A stretch of DNA of 23,056 bases, taken from Chara braunii (taxonomy: Eukaryota > Streptophyta > Charophyceae > Charales > Characeae). The notes under the pieces were generated by a model. It worked only from the letters and a program-made list of their open reading frames with translations, searched no databases and had not been told where the DNA came from. The stretch spans positions 340,795-363,850 of the forward strand of contig BFEA01000043.1 of NCBI GenBank assembly GCA_003427395.1, in the 5' to 3' direction. Positions 8,507-19,160 of this stretch are shown here, piece by piece (position 1 is the first letter of the stretch; every line of letters begins with the position of its first letter). The translations under genes and the position numbers were made by a program.

Positions 8507-8796
8507 CATCACGTCTCACTTTCCCGACACTCCTCCTTCGAGCTAACTTCCTTTCTACTCACCCTCTTCCAAATCTAACTACATATTCGGAATCGCCATA
8601 GTCAGAAACCCCCGCCGGACACTCTAGCTCACTTTATTCCGTTGAGAATCGAGCGGGAAGCCGTTCTTCTCATTCCCTCCATAGCCGACCCCCGCCAACC
8701 CTCCGCGCACTAGTTTTCTCCAGTAACTTCTATCTCACTAGTCTAACACTAAAACTGACCTCAAATTTGAGGTCGACTGTCCCAAAAACCCCAGCG
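8507..8796 (+). repeat. 290-bp direct repeat, copy 2
   Basis: Same length as copy 1 with no net insertion or deletion and roughly 15-20 scattered base differences, several of them C/T or A/G. The 3' part (GAGCGGGAAGCCGTTCTTCT onward) is nearly identical. A head-to-tail duplication by unequal exchange or replication slippage, old enough to have diverged. Confidence 0.95.
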
Positions 8797-10247
8797 TAAT
8801 ATCTTAACTCGTAAAAATCACTCATAAAATGACTGAGTTCTCTCATTTTTCACCTTCCTTCTTCTTCACTTCTCACTATAGCCCAACGCTCATCTTTCCC
8901 TCCTTGTTCTCTACGGCTTCTTCTCTCGGATGGATCAGGCGCAGAAGTGTGTCTTGATCCATTCGCTCCTCAGTTTTCCTCTTTCTGCTAACTCCGCACC
9001 CTCTCTGCTTTCCACGCTGTGGCACCCGCTTCTGCCCCTCCGACCACCGCTGCCTTCGATAGTAGTGGATCCGCATATGCCAACATCCATTCAATAACCC
9101 CCCCCCCTAACAACATGAGGAGGGCTCCGGAGGAAGCCGTCTCCCGAACAGTCTGAAAACCTTCCGGGGGAAAGGCCGACACTAAGCATAAACCGTCGCT
9201 GGTCAAAGGGAGATGGAACTGAAGGGAAGGCGGAGTGACCAGCCTGCCGGAGAAACTTGGTCTCGATGCTACCAGTTGACCCCTGGCCAGCGTTGCTCTC
9301 TTGTCAGTCCAGGCAGGCACGTTCACATACGTGGCTGATACTGATAGGCTCGTACTCAGCAACCACCTATGCTCCACCTTCTTGTATTCGCCCCCTTAGT
9401 GAATCGGAGGTCACAGACCCGCAACTAAGCCAGCGGCGTGGGCCAAAAAGGGTCGGGTCTTAGTGCAAATCTTTGAGGTAGATGCAAATATCCTAGTAGG
9501 AACTCTGAAAACCGGGACGGAGGGGATACAACAGACCAGATGGCCACTTAGCACGGTTGTGCGCCTCTTCGTTGTCTGCCTCCTCTGGCCCCGGCGGCAT
9601 GCCCTACCCAAGCCTCTTAGCGACAGTCAACGGCTGGCAGACGGCACACCCACTGAAGGGAGTTTTTCCTGCGTCGTAGGTCAAATCACCCGCCAACTTG
9701 GATGTACGTTGAACTCCTCGGTCCGCATTTTCAGGACGGACAAGATCAAAGAATCTCGCTAGCATCCCGAATACGCAGAAAACTTACAGGTCAGCCCAAG
9801 AAGGTACATGCTCAAGGTCCTCGACCGTCGCGACGGCCACCCATAGCCGGTGCCACGTCCGACTTACGAAAAGTCAAAACACAAAATTTAATAATAACGA
9901 CATCAGATAATAATAACAACGTTTTAGAAACTTTTAGTCGTCACGTTATGACGATGAGGGGAGGGGGATTACTAGTACCGTTCCGACACCGCCGACGCAA
10001 AACCAAGGGGGATAGCCCATCGGACCCTCGACCCCTCTGTCCTCTTCGCACTACTCTGATATCCCCTCGTCGTCGCCGCTCGATCTCGATCCCAGAATCT
10101 TCATAGTGAAAAGTCCAATGACGTAGTCAATAGTGCTAGGCCCAAGTCTGAGACCAGCCTCTGCGAGACTCCATATAAACCGGTGCTGCGTAGTGCGCAA
10201 GCTGGGCCACACCTCAGCCTATATCTGCTCCCACGGTTGCTAGACGT
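8797..10247. other. Unassigned sequence, no supported gene
   Basis: A pyrimidine-rich stretch runs to about 9030. A 55-codon frame from ATG 8931 and longer frames at 8988-9377 (-), 9463-9762 (+) and 9702-10106 (+) are open but overlap and lack recognisable motifs. An AT-rich patch (TAATAA repeats) lies at about 9885-9925. Confidence 0.35.
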
Positions 10248-10277
10248 CCACGCCGGCTAGCTTAAACTACGGCGTGG
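10248..10277. repeat. Perfect 8-bp GC-rich inverted repeat
   Basis: CCACGCCG (10248-10255) and CGGCGTGG (10270-10277) pair perfectly around a 14-base loop. It lies in a C-rich region with no gene. Confidence 0.65.
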
Positions 10278-11210
10278 CCACTACGCACGTCGTTCCACAC
10301 ACCAAGGCCTATCGCTTGGTCACCTTTGCGTGCACACGTCGTGGTCAAACGTGCCAAAGGAAAGATAAAACCTTTTTAATCATAATCTAATCAGTAACAA
10401 AAATATGGTCGGCGACCAACGCCGGTTTTCATAATCATAAAAAAGCAGGGAGATCACGCGCGCCTTCAGCCTGCGCGTCCACACACTCTCTACTCTAGTC
10501 AACCATTCAATCAGCGTAAACCACAGACGTAGCCGCTCCCTCGCGCGGAATACTTAAATTTTTTAACCAAACTTATTTTCTGTTACTTGCAAAAACCAGG
10601 GCGAATGCCCTTGCAAGAGTGTTCACACCGACAGCTTACCGGACTGTATTAAGTGACGTCCCCGTCGCTTCGCAAGATCAAAAAGTTATAAAACCATCCA
10701 GAATTTCAAATGCTGACGAGAAAGTAACCAATCTGATTAGCCGACAGACTCAGGTTCGAAGCCTCCATCAATCCATTCCAAACACAAGTTTATGCTGCCA
10801 GGATTCCAACATGGGCCTCCATCGTCCTGACACTAGGACAGTGAGATACTCATCACTATACTACAATACAAGTCTTAATGATTCCTCAATTTTCCTCTTC
10901 CCTTCGTCCTAGACAAACGTCGGTTTCTCGTTAGGTGTCCCTAGTCTCTACCCTGCAAGCAGGCCATAACTAGGAATGCAGACCCTAGCCGAGACCTTTG
11001 AAGGCATCCTTGCCTCCCTCCAACAATGTTCGCAATCAAACATATATATTTATACAAATCTCATCATAGACTCTTCCTGCAGTCTAGTACAGGAAGGTCA
11101 GGTCTCCATCCTAGCCCACCATAGTCTGGGTGATCGTGTCAGATCTACGACCCACCGCTTTGTTATTTTAGCGGTAGTTCCCTCGCAGGTTGCGCCACGA
11201 TAGACTTTTT
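10278..11210. other. Unassigned sequence, no supported gene
   Basis: Two open frames (10619-10912 and 10976-11203, both +) show no family pattern and have compositions like the surrounding non-coding DNA. GGTTCGAAGCC at about 10754 resembles a Pol III B box, but there is no A box or cloverleaf. Confidence 0.35.
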
Positions 11211-11231
11211 CCTGATAAACATTCTATCAGG
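11211..11231. repeat. 7-bp perfect hairpin
   Basis: CCTGATA (11211-11217), a 7-base loop, TATCAGG (11225-11231). Confidence 0.65.
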
Positions 11232-11356
11232 ACTCAAAAATACTCGACTCGACTCCACGTCGTTCCGCAGGAGTAAAACCCTCCTAAGTGGCCACACCCC
11301 TTTAAGTCTTTACTCCCTTGGCAAGACGCAGACCCGTTGTTCATGTTACACCGATC

Positions 11357-11392
11357 AGCATCCGACACTAGGGGTTGTGCCCTAGTGATGCT
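11357..11392. repeat. 13-bp hairpin with one bulge
   Basis: Inner stem CACTAGGG (11366-11373) and CCCTAGTG (11380-11387) closes on a 6-base GTTGTG loop. Outer arms AGCAT and ATGCT add 5 bp, with a 4-base CCGA bulge on the left side. It is the strongest single stem in this gene-poor stretch. Confidence 0.7.
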
Positions 11393-12777
11393 AAACTTTA
11401 CCGTTAGCTTGGTACTCTTATAAATGCCCTAAGATTAGCACAAGTGGCTGGCAGGTGTGTCGCAACAATACAGACCTATAGCGGGACTACGCAAAGATCT
11501 GTCACACATAAAAGGTATTTACCAGACCTCTGCGGGACAACACAGAGAAAAACAGCAACCTCTCCACATTCACAAACAAAATCACCGCCAGATTCACAAG
11601 GCCGTGACTTCCCTACTTGATCATAGCAAGAAAGTCACCTCTCAGTGACATCTCCCAAAATAAATCACATTTGCGACCTCCAAAATTTCACCAATGGCCA
11701 AACAAAACATGGTCCTTCTTGTCAGTTTTTATTTTTCAAAATCAGTTTTCCATGTCATTAAATCTATTAACCCCCTTTCGTATGAAGGAGGTTTCTCTTG
11801 ATAGGTCTCCCAGCCATCCCTTCTCTTTTTAGGATGAGTTCTCACACGACCTTTCTCTTAAAACATCTCTCCTCTCTGAAGATAAGTCTCCCAACAAACA
11901 GAAGATTATCTTCCTCACTCGAGAATGTTTTAACCATAAAACAACTCAAACTGAGAGACCAACTGATAGGTCTTCATCACAACTCAATGATAGACATTTG
12001 GCATGGTAAGCATTCGAGTCTCAAAGACTCATAAATCTCTTAGGATTCTCACATTCTTTCATAAACAGAGACTGCATTCCCTCTCCTTATACCCGACCCT
12101 ATCATCCGCCCGTGGGCAAATCGCAGGAGTATACCAAAGAGTAGGCAGTTCATATCCATTCACATTTACAAAATACACAATACAACCACGAGATGTTTCT
12201 CATACATCTTCCACACAAAGTCATCATACATCAGGATAAAACCACACATGTGAGAGTGATTGTGATCGTCGTATACAGGGAATGGTCTCAAATAAGCCTC
12301 AAGTAAAAGTTCATATACAACCACGGATAGAATATCTCATCCAAACACACAAGTAAAAGTTCATATACTCTCAACTCAGTACATACCCAAGGATGAGGTA
12401 TCTCTCATCCTAAAAGACCCATAGCCGCCCAAATCCATAACTCTCTTGGAGCAAACAATGTCACTCTCAAAATGGCCCCAAGCCAATTATACTGCTAGAA
12501 ACATCACTGAGACAAACACTGACTCATAGTCAAAGAAGACTATCCTCATCATACACATGTTATCTTACATGATCCTGACTCTTACATCCATAAAAAGAAT
12601 CTCAATGGGGAATCATACGTTGTAATCCTCCATATGTACAATTAACAGTGTAGATATCCAGACTCTTAAGAATGCAAAATCAAAAGCAAAGATACAATCA
12701 AACCTCTACCCTAACACATACATTCTACTCATCCTTATGCTATCCTAATAGCAGTCAACATATAAGTAAACCAGTCC
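11393..12777. other. Sequence beyond the third ORF of the LTR-type element, no gene
   Basis: This lies 3' of the - strand element's last reading frame and should hold its 3' untranslated region and 3' LTR if they survive. I could not identify an LTR. AAGTAAAAGTTCATATAC occurs at 12301-12318 and again at 12351-12368 (50 bp apart). A purine run on the - strand at 11830-11817 followed by TGG is a weak polypurine-tract candidate. Several short + frames are open but not protein-like. Confidence 0.35.
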
Positions 12778-15378
12778 CTACTCACTCATCTCCTCCTGGT
12801 TTTGCCTATACAACTGAGCTTTGCCCCCATCGGCAGATCGCTCTACTATTCTATCCTGTCTATCATACATTTTACCACCGTTCTCAGTAACCTTCCTGCT
12901 GCCTTGTCCTTTAAAAACTTAGGATACTGCAAGGCCCTATGCTTCCCATCCTTGCAAAAAAAACAGGTCGGGTCATACGACTTTCTTGGCCTTTTCTTCT
13001 GTCTCCGAGACCCTGGTGATGAAGGTGCCTCACTAGTCTCTATGCTTATCTCATAGCTCTGGGGCACATCCATAGGCTGCTCAGATCTCGCATCCATCTC
13101 CAGAGTACTCGGCTCTGGCCGTATCCCAACTCCCTCATGTTTGTACTCAGGAGTATCCAGCCTCTGTGGTCTGCCCTCGATGACGCCCTCCATCGCAATC
13201 ACCATCTCTCTCTCACGAGGCTCCTCCACCCTTTTCTCAGGGAAAAACAAACTCGCCTCTTCCGACATAGTTTCAACTGCCTCAAGAAGCACATCCATAG
13301 ACCCTTCCCCTGAACCCTGGACCGGCTCGCTGCTAGCTGTCTGCTGCCCCCGCTCGACTGATAATGGCATAGCCACTGTCATGGGCTCCACAACTATTTT
13401 TGGCAACGTGGTGAGTTCAGTAGGCACCTTGAACTCAAAGGCCTCTCTCTCTGCCTCCCTCTTTGCCTTTGCCTCCTCAAGCTCCAGGATGACTCTTCCC
13501 ATGGGCGGCTCCTAGGGGAGTCCAACTGCGGGTAACTGCCTCGATAAGTCCTGTACTAACTCTCTCTGAGTGTCACGTCGACTACTCCTTGCCCCGTCCA
13601 CTCCTTCGGCAGGCCCCTCTCTCTCTGTCCTGTATGCCACGTCCCGAGGCTGCCGCCTCAAATCTTGGATGATGGCAGCTTAACTAGCCACCAATGCCCT
13701 GAGTTCTCGGACCTCCGCCTCGACTGCCTCCAAACGCACTCCATGGCTCGCTTCCGTCATCTTCTTTCCGGCCAGATCATCTTCCAACGTAAGGTACCTA
13801 TTGAAAGACGTCTTGGCCAGGAAGCGGATCTTACGGTCCAAGTACTCATCCGTCGTCCTTGACGTCCCAAATCTTGCCCTCTGGAGTCGCCAACCCCTCA
13901 CCATGCTGGCAAAAAAACTCCTCCCACATCTCCTTGACTCCACATGGTTTAGGTGGCGCGCCCGATGGCTGATCTGGGAGCGCTTCTGCCACCTCTAATC
14001 TCTGCCTTTCCTGCCAAATTTCCTCCAGGCGCTTCCCAACTCTGGCCCGTTTCTCCTTGGTTGTCTCCCTTGTCGGTACTCTCCCTCTTGTGCGATGGTC
14101 TGTTCTCCCCGGAATCTCGGCCCCCGCCTCTCTTTTTGGCTGGCACAACTCTCACGGTGGCTCCATCGGCACGGGCTCCTCGATGTCAGGGTGCTCTTGG
14201 GCATGCACAGCCAGATACATATCAATCGTGAAGATGACCTCTCTCATCCAATTAGTCCGCTCTCGCTCTATCTCCACCCTCACCCCTAGCGAAAGGATTG
14301 CCTCTGGCGGCGGGGACGACATCTCCTCCTGCTGAGGCTTCTTCCCCTCCTCGCGGGCAATCTCTGATACGATCTCTAGTATGATCTCTGGCCCGAACTG
14401 TGCAGCATGCGCCTGAGGTGGGATGTCCTTATCAACCTCTATCACGTTCTCCACTATGCGTTTACTCTGAGCGCCTCACTCTTCTCCCTGACGGACCTCC
14501 TCTCGTGGCGCATCTCCAGCTGGCTCATCATGCCCCTCATCAACCTGAGGCACTTTCCACTGCGAAATATCTAGATGCGCTTCCAACTCCTACAATGATC
14601 CTCTGGATGGTGACAGCTCCTTTCTCGTGCGTTGGGGAGACCCACTCAACTCTGCTTCAGTAAAGCGCTGAAAGACCACTGGGCCTATCCCACATTCAGG
14701 ATATGTCCCTCGCTCCTCTGCCACGGGTACTGACTCGTCCTCTCTCCTAGCGAGTTCCTTTCGTCCTCCTCGAGATGACATGGCCTCTCTGGGCTCCGGG
14801 TCCATCTGCCTCTTGCTCCTTTGCCGTCTCTCGACCCTTGGTGGAGGTGGCTCAGGTCGTCGAGAAGCCTCCCTTAGGTGTGCCCTACAACTCTCCCAGT
14901 CCCGGGCCATATCCCTGATCTGCCTGGCCAATGGTCTCCCCGCCTTTCTGGTCCATAGGGGTAATGTCCACACTCATTCATCCCTCAATATACATTGGTC
15001 GTGCAGTAACTGCTCGAAAGCGGGGATGAAGTCCTCCACATTCCCAATCTCTAGGCGGACTGACCTGCCATCTGGCCCCACAAGTGACGGTCGTAGCTCC
15101 TGCATCCTTATCTCCACCTCTGGCCAGGTCCTCGCCTCCTTAAGGATCCGTGCGATGGGCTCCTCAAATCTGCCAGCTCCTCTCAGCCTCTCAATCATCT
15201 AAGTCACTGTCTATCTCATATGCTCCGCATATCCTCGGAAATCATCCAAAAAAAACTTTATATCCCCGTCATCGTATATCGGTGTGTGCTCCCTATGGCA
15301 AGATCCATGCCGCTCATACCCCCCTGATGCTCCCAATGACCTCCGTGGCGGTTGCGTCCCCCTCCCTCCTCTCGGCAT
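12778..15378 (-). pseudogene. Third ORF downstream of integrase: Gag-like protein with C-terminal zinc knuckle
   Basis: ATG 15378-15376 opens a frame of about 865 codons ending at TAG 12780-12778. The N-terminal 80 residues are Arg/Gly-rich, then come a globular-looking segment (FFLDDFRGYAEHMR, TWPEVEIRMQEL, VEDFIPAFEQLL), a Trp/Arg-rich stretch, a long Glu/Pro-rich region and a likely coiled coil (LEAVEAEVRELRALVAS). It ends in a zinc knuckle at 12965-12924 reading CFFCKDGKHRALQY, whose last Cys is replaced by Tyr. The layout resembles a second Gag. There is no transmembrane or envelope signature. Stops include TAG 15213-15211, TAG 15201-15199, TGA 14976-14974, TAA 13682-13680 and TAG 13514-13512; the frame shifts near 13857 and 12893. 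Function unknown. Confidence 0.7.
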
Positions 15379-15601
15379 GGCTGTCTTCGTAAAGTCAGAC
15401 CTGCACAACAAACGAAGGAGACCACAGACACACATCGGGGTAAGCAAATAGGTGGAAATAAAGCAGGCTCATGTCAGACCAGGCACACTCACCAAGCACG
15501 CCTATCGAATCTATACATCCTATTTTCCTTTTCCATCTTACATCCTATCTATGGATCTCTCCTATATACTTAGGATCTTACTTCTAAAGGAGTTGGATCG
15601 T
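15379..15601 (-). other. Spacer between integrase and third ORF
   Basis: About 220 bp separate the integrase stop from the ATG of the third ORF. It is too short for an LTR plus leader, and I see none, so the third ORF is unlikely to be the gag of a separate element. On the - strand TTGTGCAG followed by GTCTGAC at about 15405 could be a 3' splice site, which would allow a subgenomic message; this is only a suggestion. Confidence 0.4.
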
Positions 15602-16910
15602 CTATCTTACCTCCTCTCTTACCACAAATTTCTTCAGCCTCGTTCCTGATACCCCGTCCTTCCATTCCGTTTCGTCCAGCTCCTCAATCTGGTAGGCTCC
15701 GAAATGTCCACATCGCACAACCCGAAAGAGTCCTAGCCACCTTTTGTCAAGCTTCCTAGACCACTGCTTTTCCAGGGACGAGTCATATAGCAGTACGATA
15801 TTCCCAAGCGCCAAAGGTACCTTCCGTACTCGCGCCAACTAGTCTCAACGAGCCTTATCATCCATGTGGCTCTTCTCCACTTGGATGGACGTCTCCTGAA
15901 TCCTTTCCTCGACCGCACCCACTTGTTGCGCTCGAATGTTGACCAGTTCCTCGAAGGACAGGTTGGTCTCTAAATCCTGACGCCTCAAAGTCTTCAGGAA
16001 GCTCTCAATTGGGAAGGTGGCGTGTCTCCCGTACCATAGCATGGTTGGCGCGTACTTAGTGGTCCTCTTCATCGTAATATTCTCGACGAAAAATGTTGCC
16101 CTCAAGTATCTTGGTCACTGATTAGGCCTACCTTCAGTCCACTTAGCTAGAAGGTTCGTGATGGTGCTATGCCCTCTTTCAACTGGAGCATTTGCCTGGG
16201 GGTGTGCAGCCGTGGTGTAATTGGTAACCACGTCGTACCTTGACAACAACTCTTGCACTTCTTGGCAGGTAAACTCCGACCCTCTATCCATCACGAACTC
16301 TCTGACAAAGGGATAACGCAGGTACTACTCCTCGATGCAGCTCATCAAAACCGAACCAGTCTTTGTACGAATGGCACGTCCATCTATAAAGCCAGAAAGG
16401 TTATCACGCGCATTGAAGATATAATTGTAGCCATGATCTCCAAGTGGCATGAAAAGCAAGTCGAGATGTATTACGGCCCCCGCTTCCCTTTCTAACCTTG
16501 GATGCAGCGACTCTCCTGGCCTCCGAGGAGACCGTTCTTGACAAGGTACGCAGGAACGACAGAACTTGTTGACCATCTCCATCATTCCATCCCAATAGTA
16601 TAGCTCGCTTATTTTGGCATATGTGGCACTAACTCCTCGATGCCCTCCTGCAATACCATCATGAAGCGCAGCTATAATATCGATCTGACGGTTTCTGCCA
16701 CACACAACCCTTCTGGGGTTACCCACTTGCCTCTTGACAAAAAGATGATCATCTCTCACCAAATAGAGATGCCTCATATTTTGAACTATTTTGCTTACAT
16801 CCCTATCCCGCATCTCACACAATAGGAGAAGCCCCAACTCTAGGTAGATTCCATCATACTCCTCCGCTCGGAATGCCTCTTTGATCTCTCCCTCCTCAAA
16901 CTCGTCATCC
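15602..16910 (-). pseudogene. Integrase with HHCC zinc finger, DDE core and GPY/F-like end
   Basis: Family role: inserts element cDNA into the genome. In order: zinc-binding region (ALHDGIAGGHRG, then YYWDGMMEMV and CRSCVPCQ), catalytic core with Asp in VIHLDLLF, Asp in FVMDRGSEFT and Glu in APVERGHSTI, and a C-terminal module (KLDKRWLGLF, FGAYQIEEL) like the GPY/F module, here LGLF. It ends VSGTRLKKFVVREEVR then stop at 15604-15602. The DDE residues are all present. The frame is constant but broken by stops near 16911, at 16324, 16117-16115, 15847-15845 and 15841-15839. No chromodomain follows. Confidence 0.9.
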
Positions 16911-17815
16911 TAGCTTTCTGACACCGTATCTTCATTCTCAGCTGGATTCAGCGAGCTTATCTGATCAAAGTTTCATTGCAGAAGTGTATTGACGAGGAGG
17001 TACATCCCTCCCATCAATTCCTCGTGCTTCTCTACCTGGTCTGGCCCTTCCTCTATCATTCCTACCTCCTCCACCAGACTATGCGTGCCTGCTAGTGCTA
17101 ACTTCATCATCCATTGGACATCCTTGCCCCCCCAAGGGTCTTCCTCTTCGAAAGGCTTGAGTACCAATTCGGCATTCTGTTCATACCCTCTTGGCGCATA
17201 CCAAATGGGATAGCCAACGCAGTTAGGTACTCGTGGGGACCATTTATTAATATGGAGGCGGATGTCTTCCTCCTGATCCAAGAAGCCATCAACTGGGGGC
17301 GTGTCCTCTACTGCCTCCCCCTCTTGTTTATCCCAGTTGATACGGCTCAACCCATCCGCTCTATTTTTATTCCCAGGAATCCGCTCCAATTCGAAGTTAA
17401 ACATCCAGATGTACGTTAGCCATCTGGCAATAGTTGGATATGATGGAACATAATTCCTCAAGGAATAGGTCAGAACAGTTGGGTCCACTCTCAATATGAA
17501 TCTCCTGCCAAAGATATAGTTTCGAAAAAAATTTAGGCAGTGAAGGACAGCGAGAGTTTCCCTCTTGAACTGAGAGTAATTTCTCTCAGTTGTACAGAGC
17601 GTTCGGCTCTCAAGCCTCGATGGTCTCTTCTTTCCTTCGATATCTGCCTGAATCAAGACTCCTCCCAAAGCAGTCGGTTCAGCGTCCGTTTCAACGACAA
17701 ATGGTCTTACTTCCGTGACATCATTGTCCGGTGCTCCCCGTATTAACCCTCCTTCTCGAAACTCTTCTTTCATCATAGCCACATCCTTTTCCTGCTCTTC
17801 ACCCAGATCCATTCC
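16911..17815 (-). pseudogene. RNase H domain plus linker to integrase
   Basis: Family role: removes RNA from the RNA-DNA hybrid in reverse transcription. A 279-codon piece is open from 17812 to a TGA at 16975-16973. It shows VVETDAEPTALGGVL (first catalytic Asp), TERNYSQFKRETLAVLH (catalytic Glu region), RFILRVDPTVL and NRADGLSR (last catalytic Asp). This is the Ty3/Gypsy RNase H form. An acidic/variable linker follows (about residues 165-279). A second stop at about 16911 precedes integrase in the same frame. The link to the RT upstream needs a frameshift near 17815. Confidence 0.9.
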
Positions 17816-19160
17816 TGATACTGACGAACCAACTTTCTCAAGTGCTCAGTTTAGGCAGCGAAATTCTTAACGAAGATTCTTTAAAACCCACACGTGTCGA
17901 GGAAGCTTCTCACATCTGCTATCGAATGGAAAGGTACTAGCCATTCGATATTCTTGTCGATCTTTTTCACGTCCGACCGACGACCCTTCTCACTACAGAC
18001 GAACCCTAGGATGGTAGTCTCCCTCATGAAGTGTCTGAATTTGGTTCCACTTACCGTGAGGTTGTGCTCTTCAAGCAAACTCATGACTTTATCAAGGTCC
18101 TAAACGTGCTTCCAGACAAAGCACCTTACTCCCGGCAAGACCTCGTCACTTTCCTTTTCTCTCGGCCCCTTCACTGCCAAGTCGTCAATATACGGCTGGG
18201 TGATAGGCGGACTGACCGACTGCATGGCTCGAATCATATGTCGTTGAACCATCGCCACCACATTAGTCCACCCTTGCAGAGCCACATTCATATGGATCAG
18301 CCTTCTAGGAGTATGCATCGCCGTCACCCGTCTATCTGACGGGTAGACAGAAAATTGGTCATACCCTGAGTCGAGGTTTATAAGTGAAGTTATAGGCCTT
18401 CCAGCACAAGACTCTAACAGCGCGTCTGCATTTGACAAACCTCCCGCATCTCGCACGGTTACCGCATTCAACCGCTGCAAATCTTGCACTCACCGCAACG
18501 TCCCATTAGGCTTAACGAAACAAAACCATAGAGACGCGTACGGCCCATTTGAGTAGTCGGCGACATGTGTACGTATCTTACCGTTGAGGTAATCCACTAC
18601 CTTCTTCTCCTCGTCAGGATTAGAATATCGTGCCCCTGTCAAATTTCATGGTTCATGCGGCACGGTATGAATCCGGATCATGGGGATCTTGTCTACGTCC
18701 AACCGCCCTCGCTGATCGTCATTGAACACATAGGCGCGATGCATCTTCTTCATCAATTCTATCATCAGCGCCCTCTCCCGAGGAAGCAAGAACTCTGGCT
18801 CTCCCACTATCAGCTTCTCCTCATTCTCTTCATTGATACGGCACGGCCCCGTCACTGCTTGCTCTCTCATGCGCCGTATCAATCCTCGTTCCCGTTCGTA
18901 ATAAACTTCCTCATCTTCCGTGACGAAAATAGGAACTGGGCGGCATTTCTTGTCTATTGTCTTGTACCGCCTTTGGGAACCCTGCTTGAGCCGTCCCCTA
19001 AAAAAGGTCGGCTTATTGCTTGTGCCTGTATCATTGCAGGGCCCCTCCTTCCGCCCGGAAGCCGATAGACCAGTTTCAGTTCCCCAGCCTGAGGACACTC
19101 CAAGACTTGCTCCCTCAATGCCTGAATGGCGTCTGGATCTGCCATCTCGTGTGTGGCCAC
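17816..19160 (-). pseudogene. Reverse transcriptase
   Basis: Family role: copies element RNA into cDNA. A connector from 19160 (ATHEMADPDAIQALREQV) runs in one frame, shifts near 18956, then continues to the RT core. Landmarks: DVDKIPMIRIHTVPHEP, PYASLWFCFVKPNGT-like palm start (A-S-L-W form), VQDLQRLNAVTVRDAGG, motif A region SLINLDSGYDQF, and the catalytic box PYIDDLAVKG at 18192-18181 (YIDD). In motif A the first catalytic Asp position is Asn (codon AAC at 18378-18376). Stops at 18648-18646, 18492-18490 and 17883-17881 all stand where Trp is expected. The copy cannot be active. Confidence 0.9.

Noticed and set aside
8876-10106. Several overlapping frames of 66-134 codons on both strands
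   Set aside because: They overlap each other, lack motifs and have no consistent codon pattern. They look like chance frames in GC-rich DNA.
10750-10770. GGTTCGAAGCC, like a Pol III B box
   Set aside because: No A box at the right distance, no cloverleaf and no T-run terminator, so neither a tRNA nor a SINE can be supported.
11815-11830. Purine run followed by TGG on the - strand, as a polypurine tract and start of a 3' LTR
   Set aside because: No second LTR copy in the window to compare with, and similar purine runs occur nearby. It is about 950 bp past the third ORF stop.
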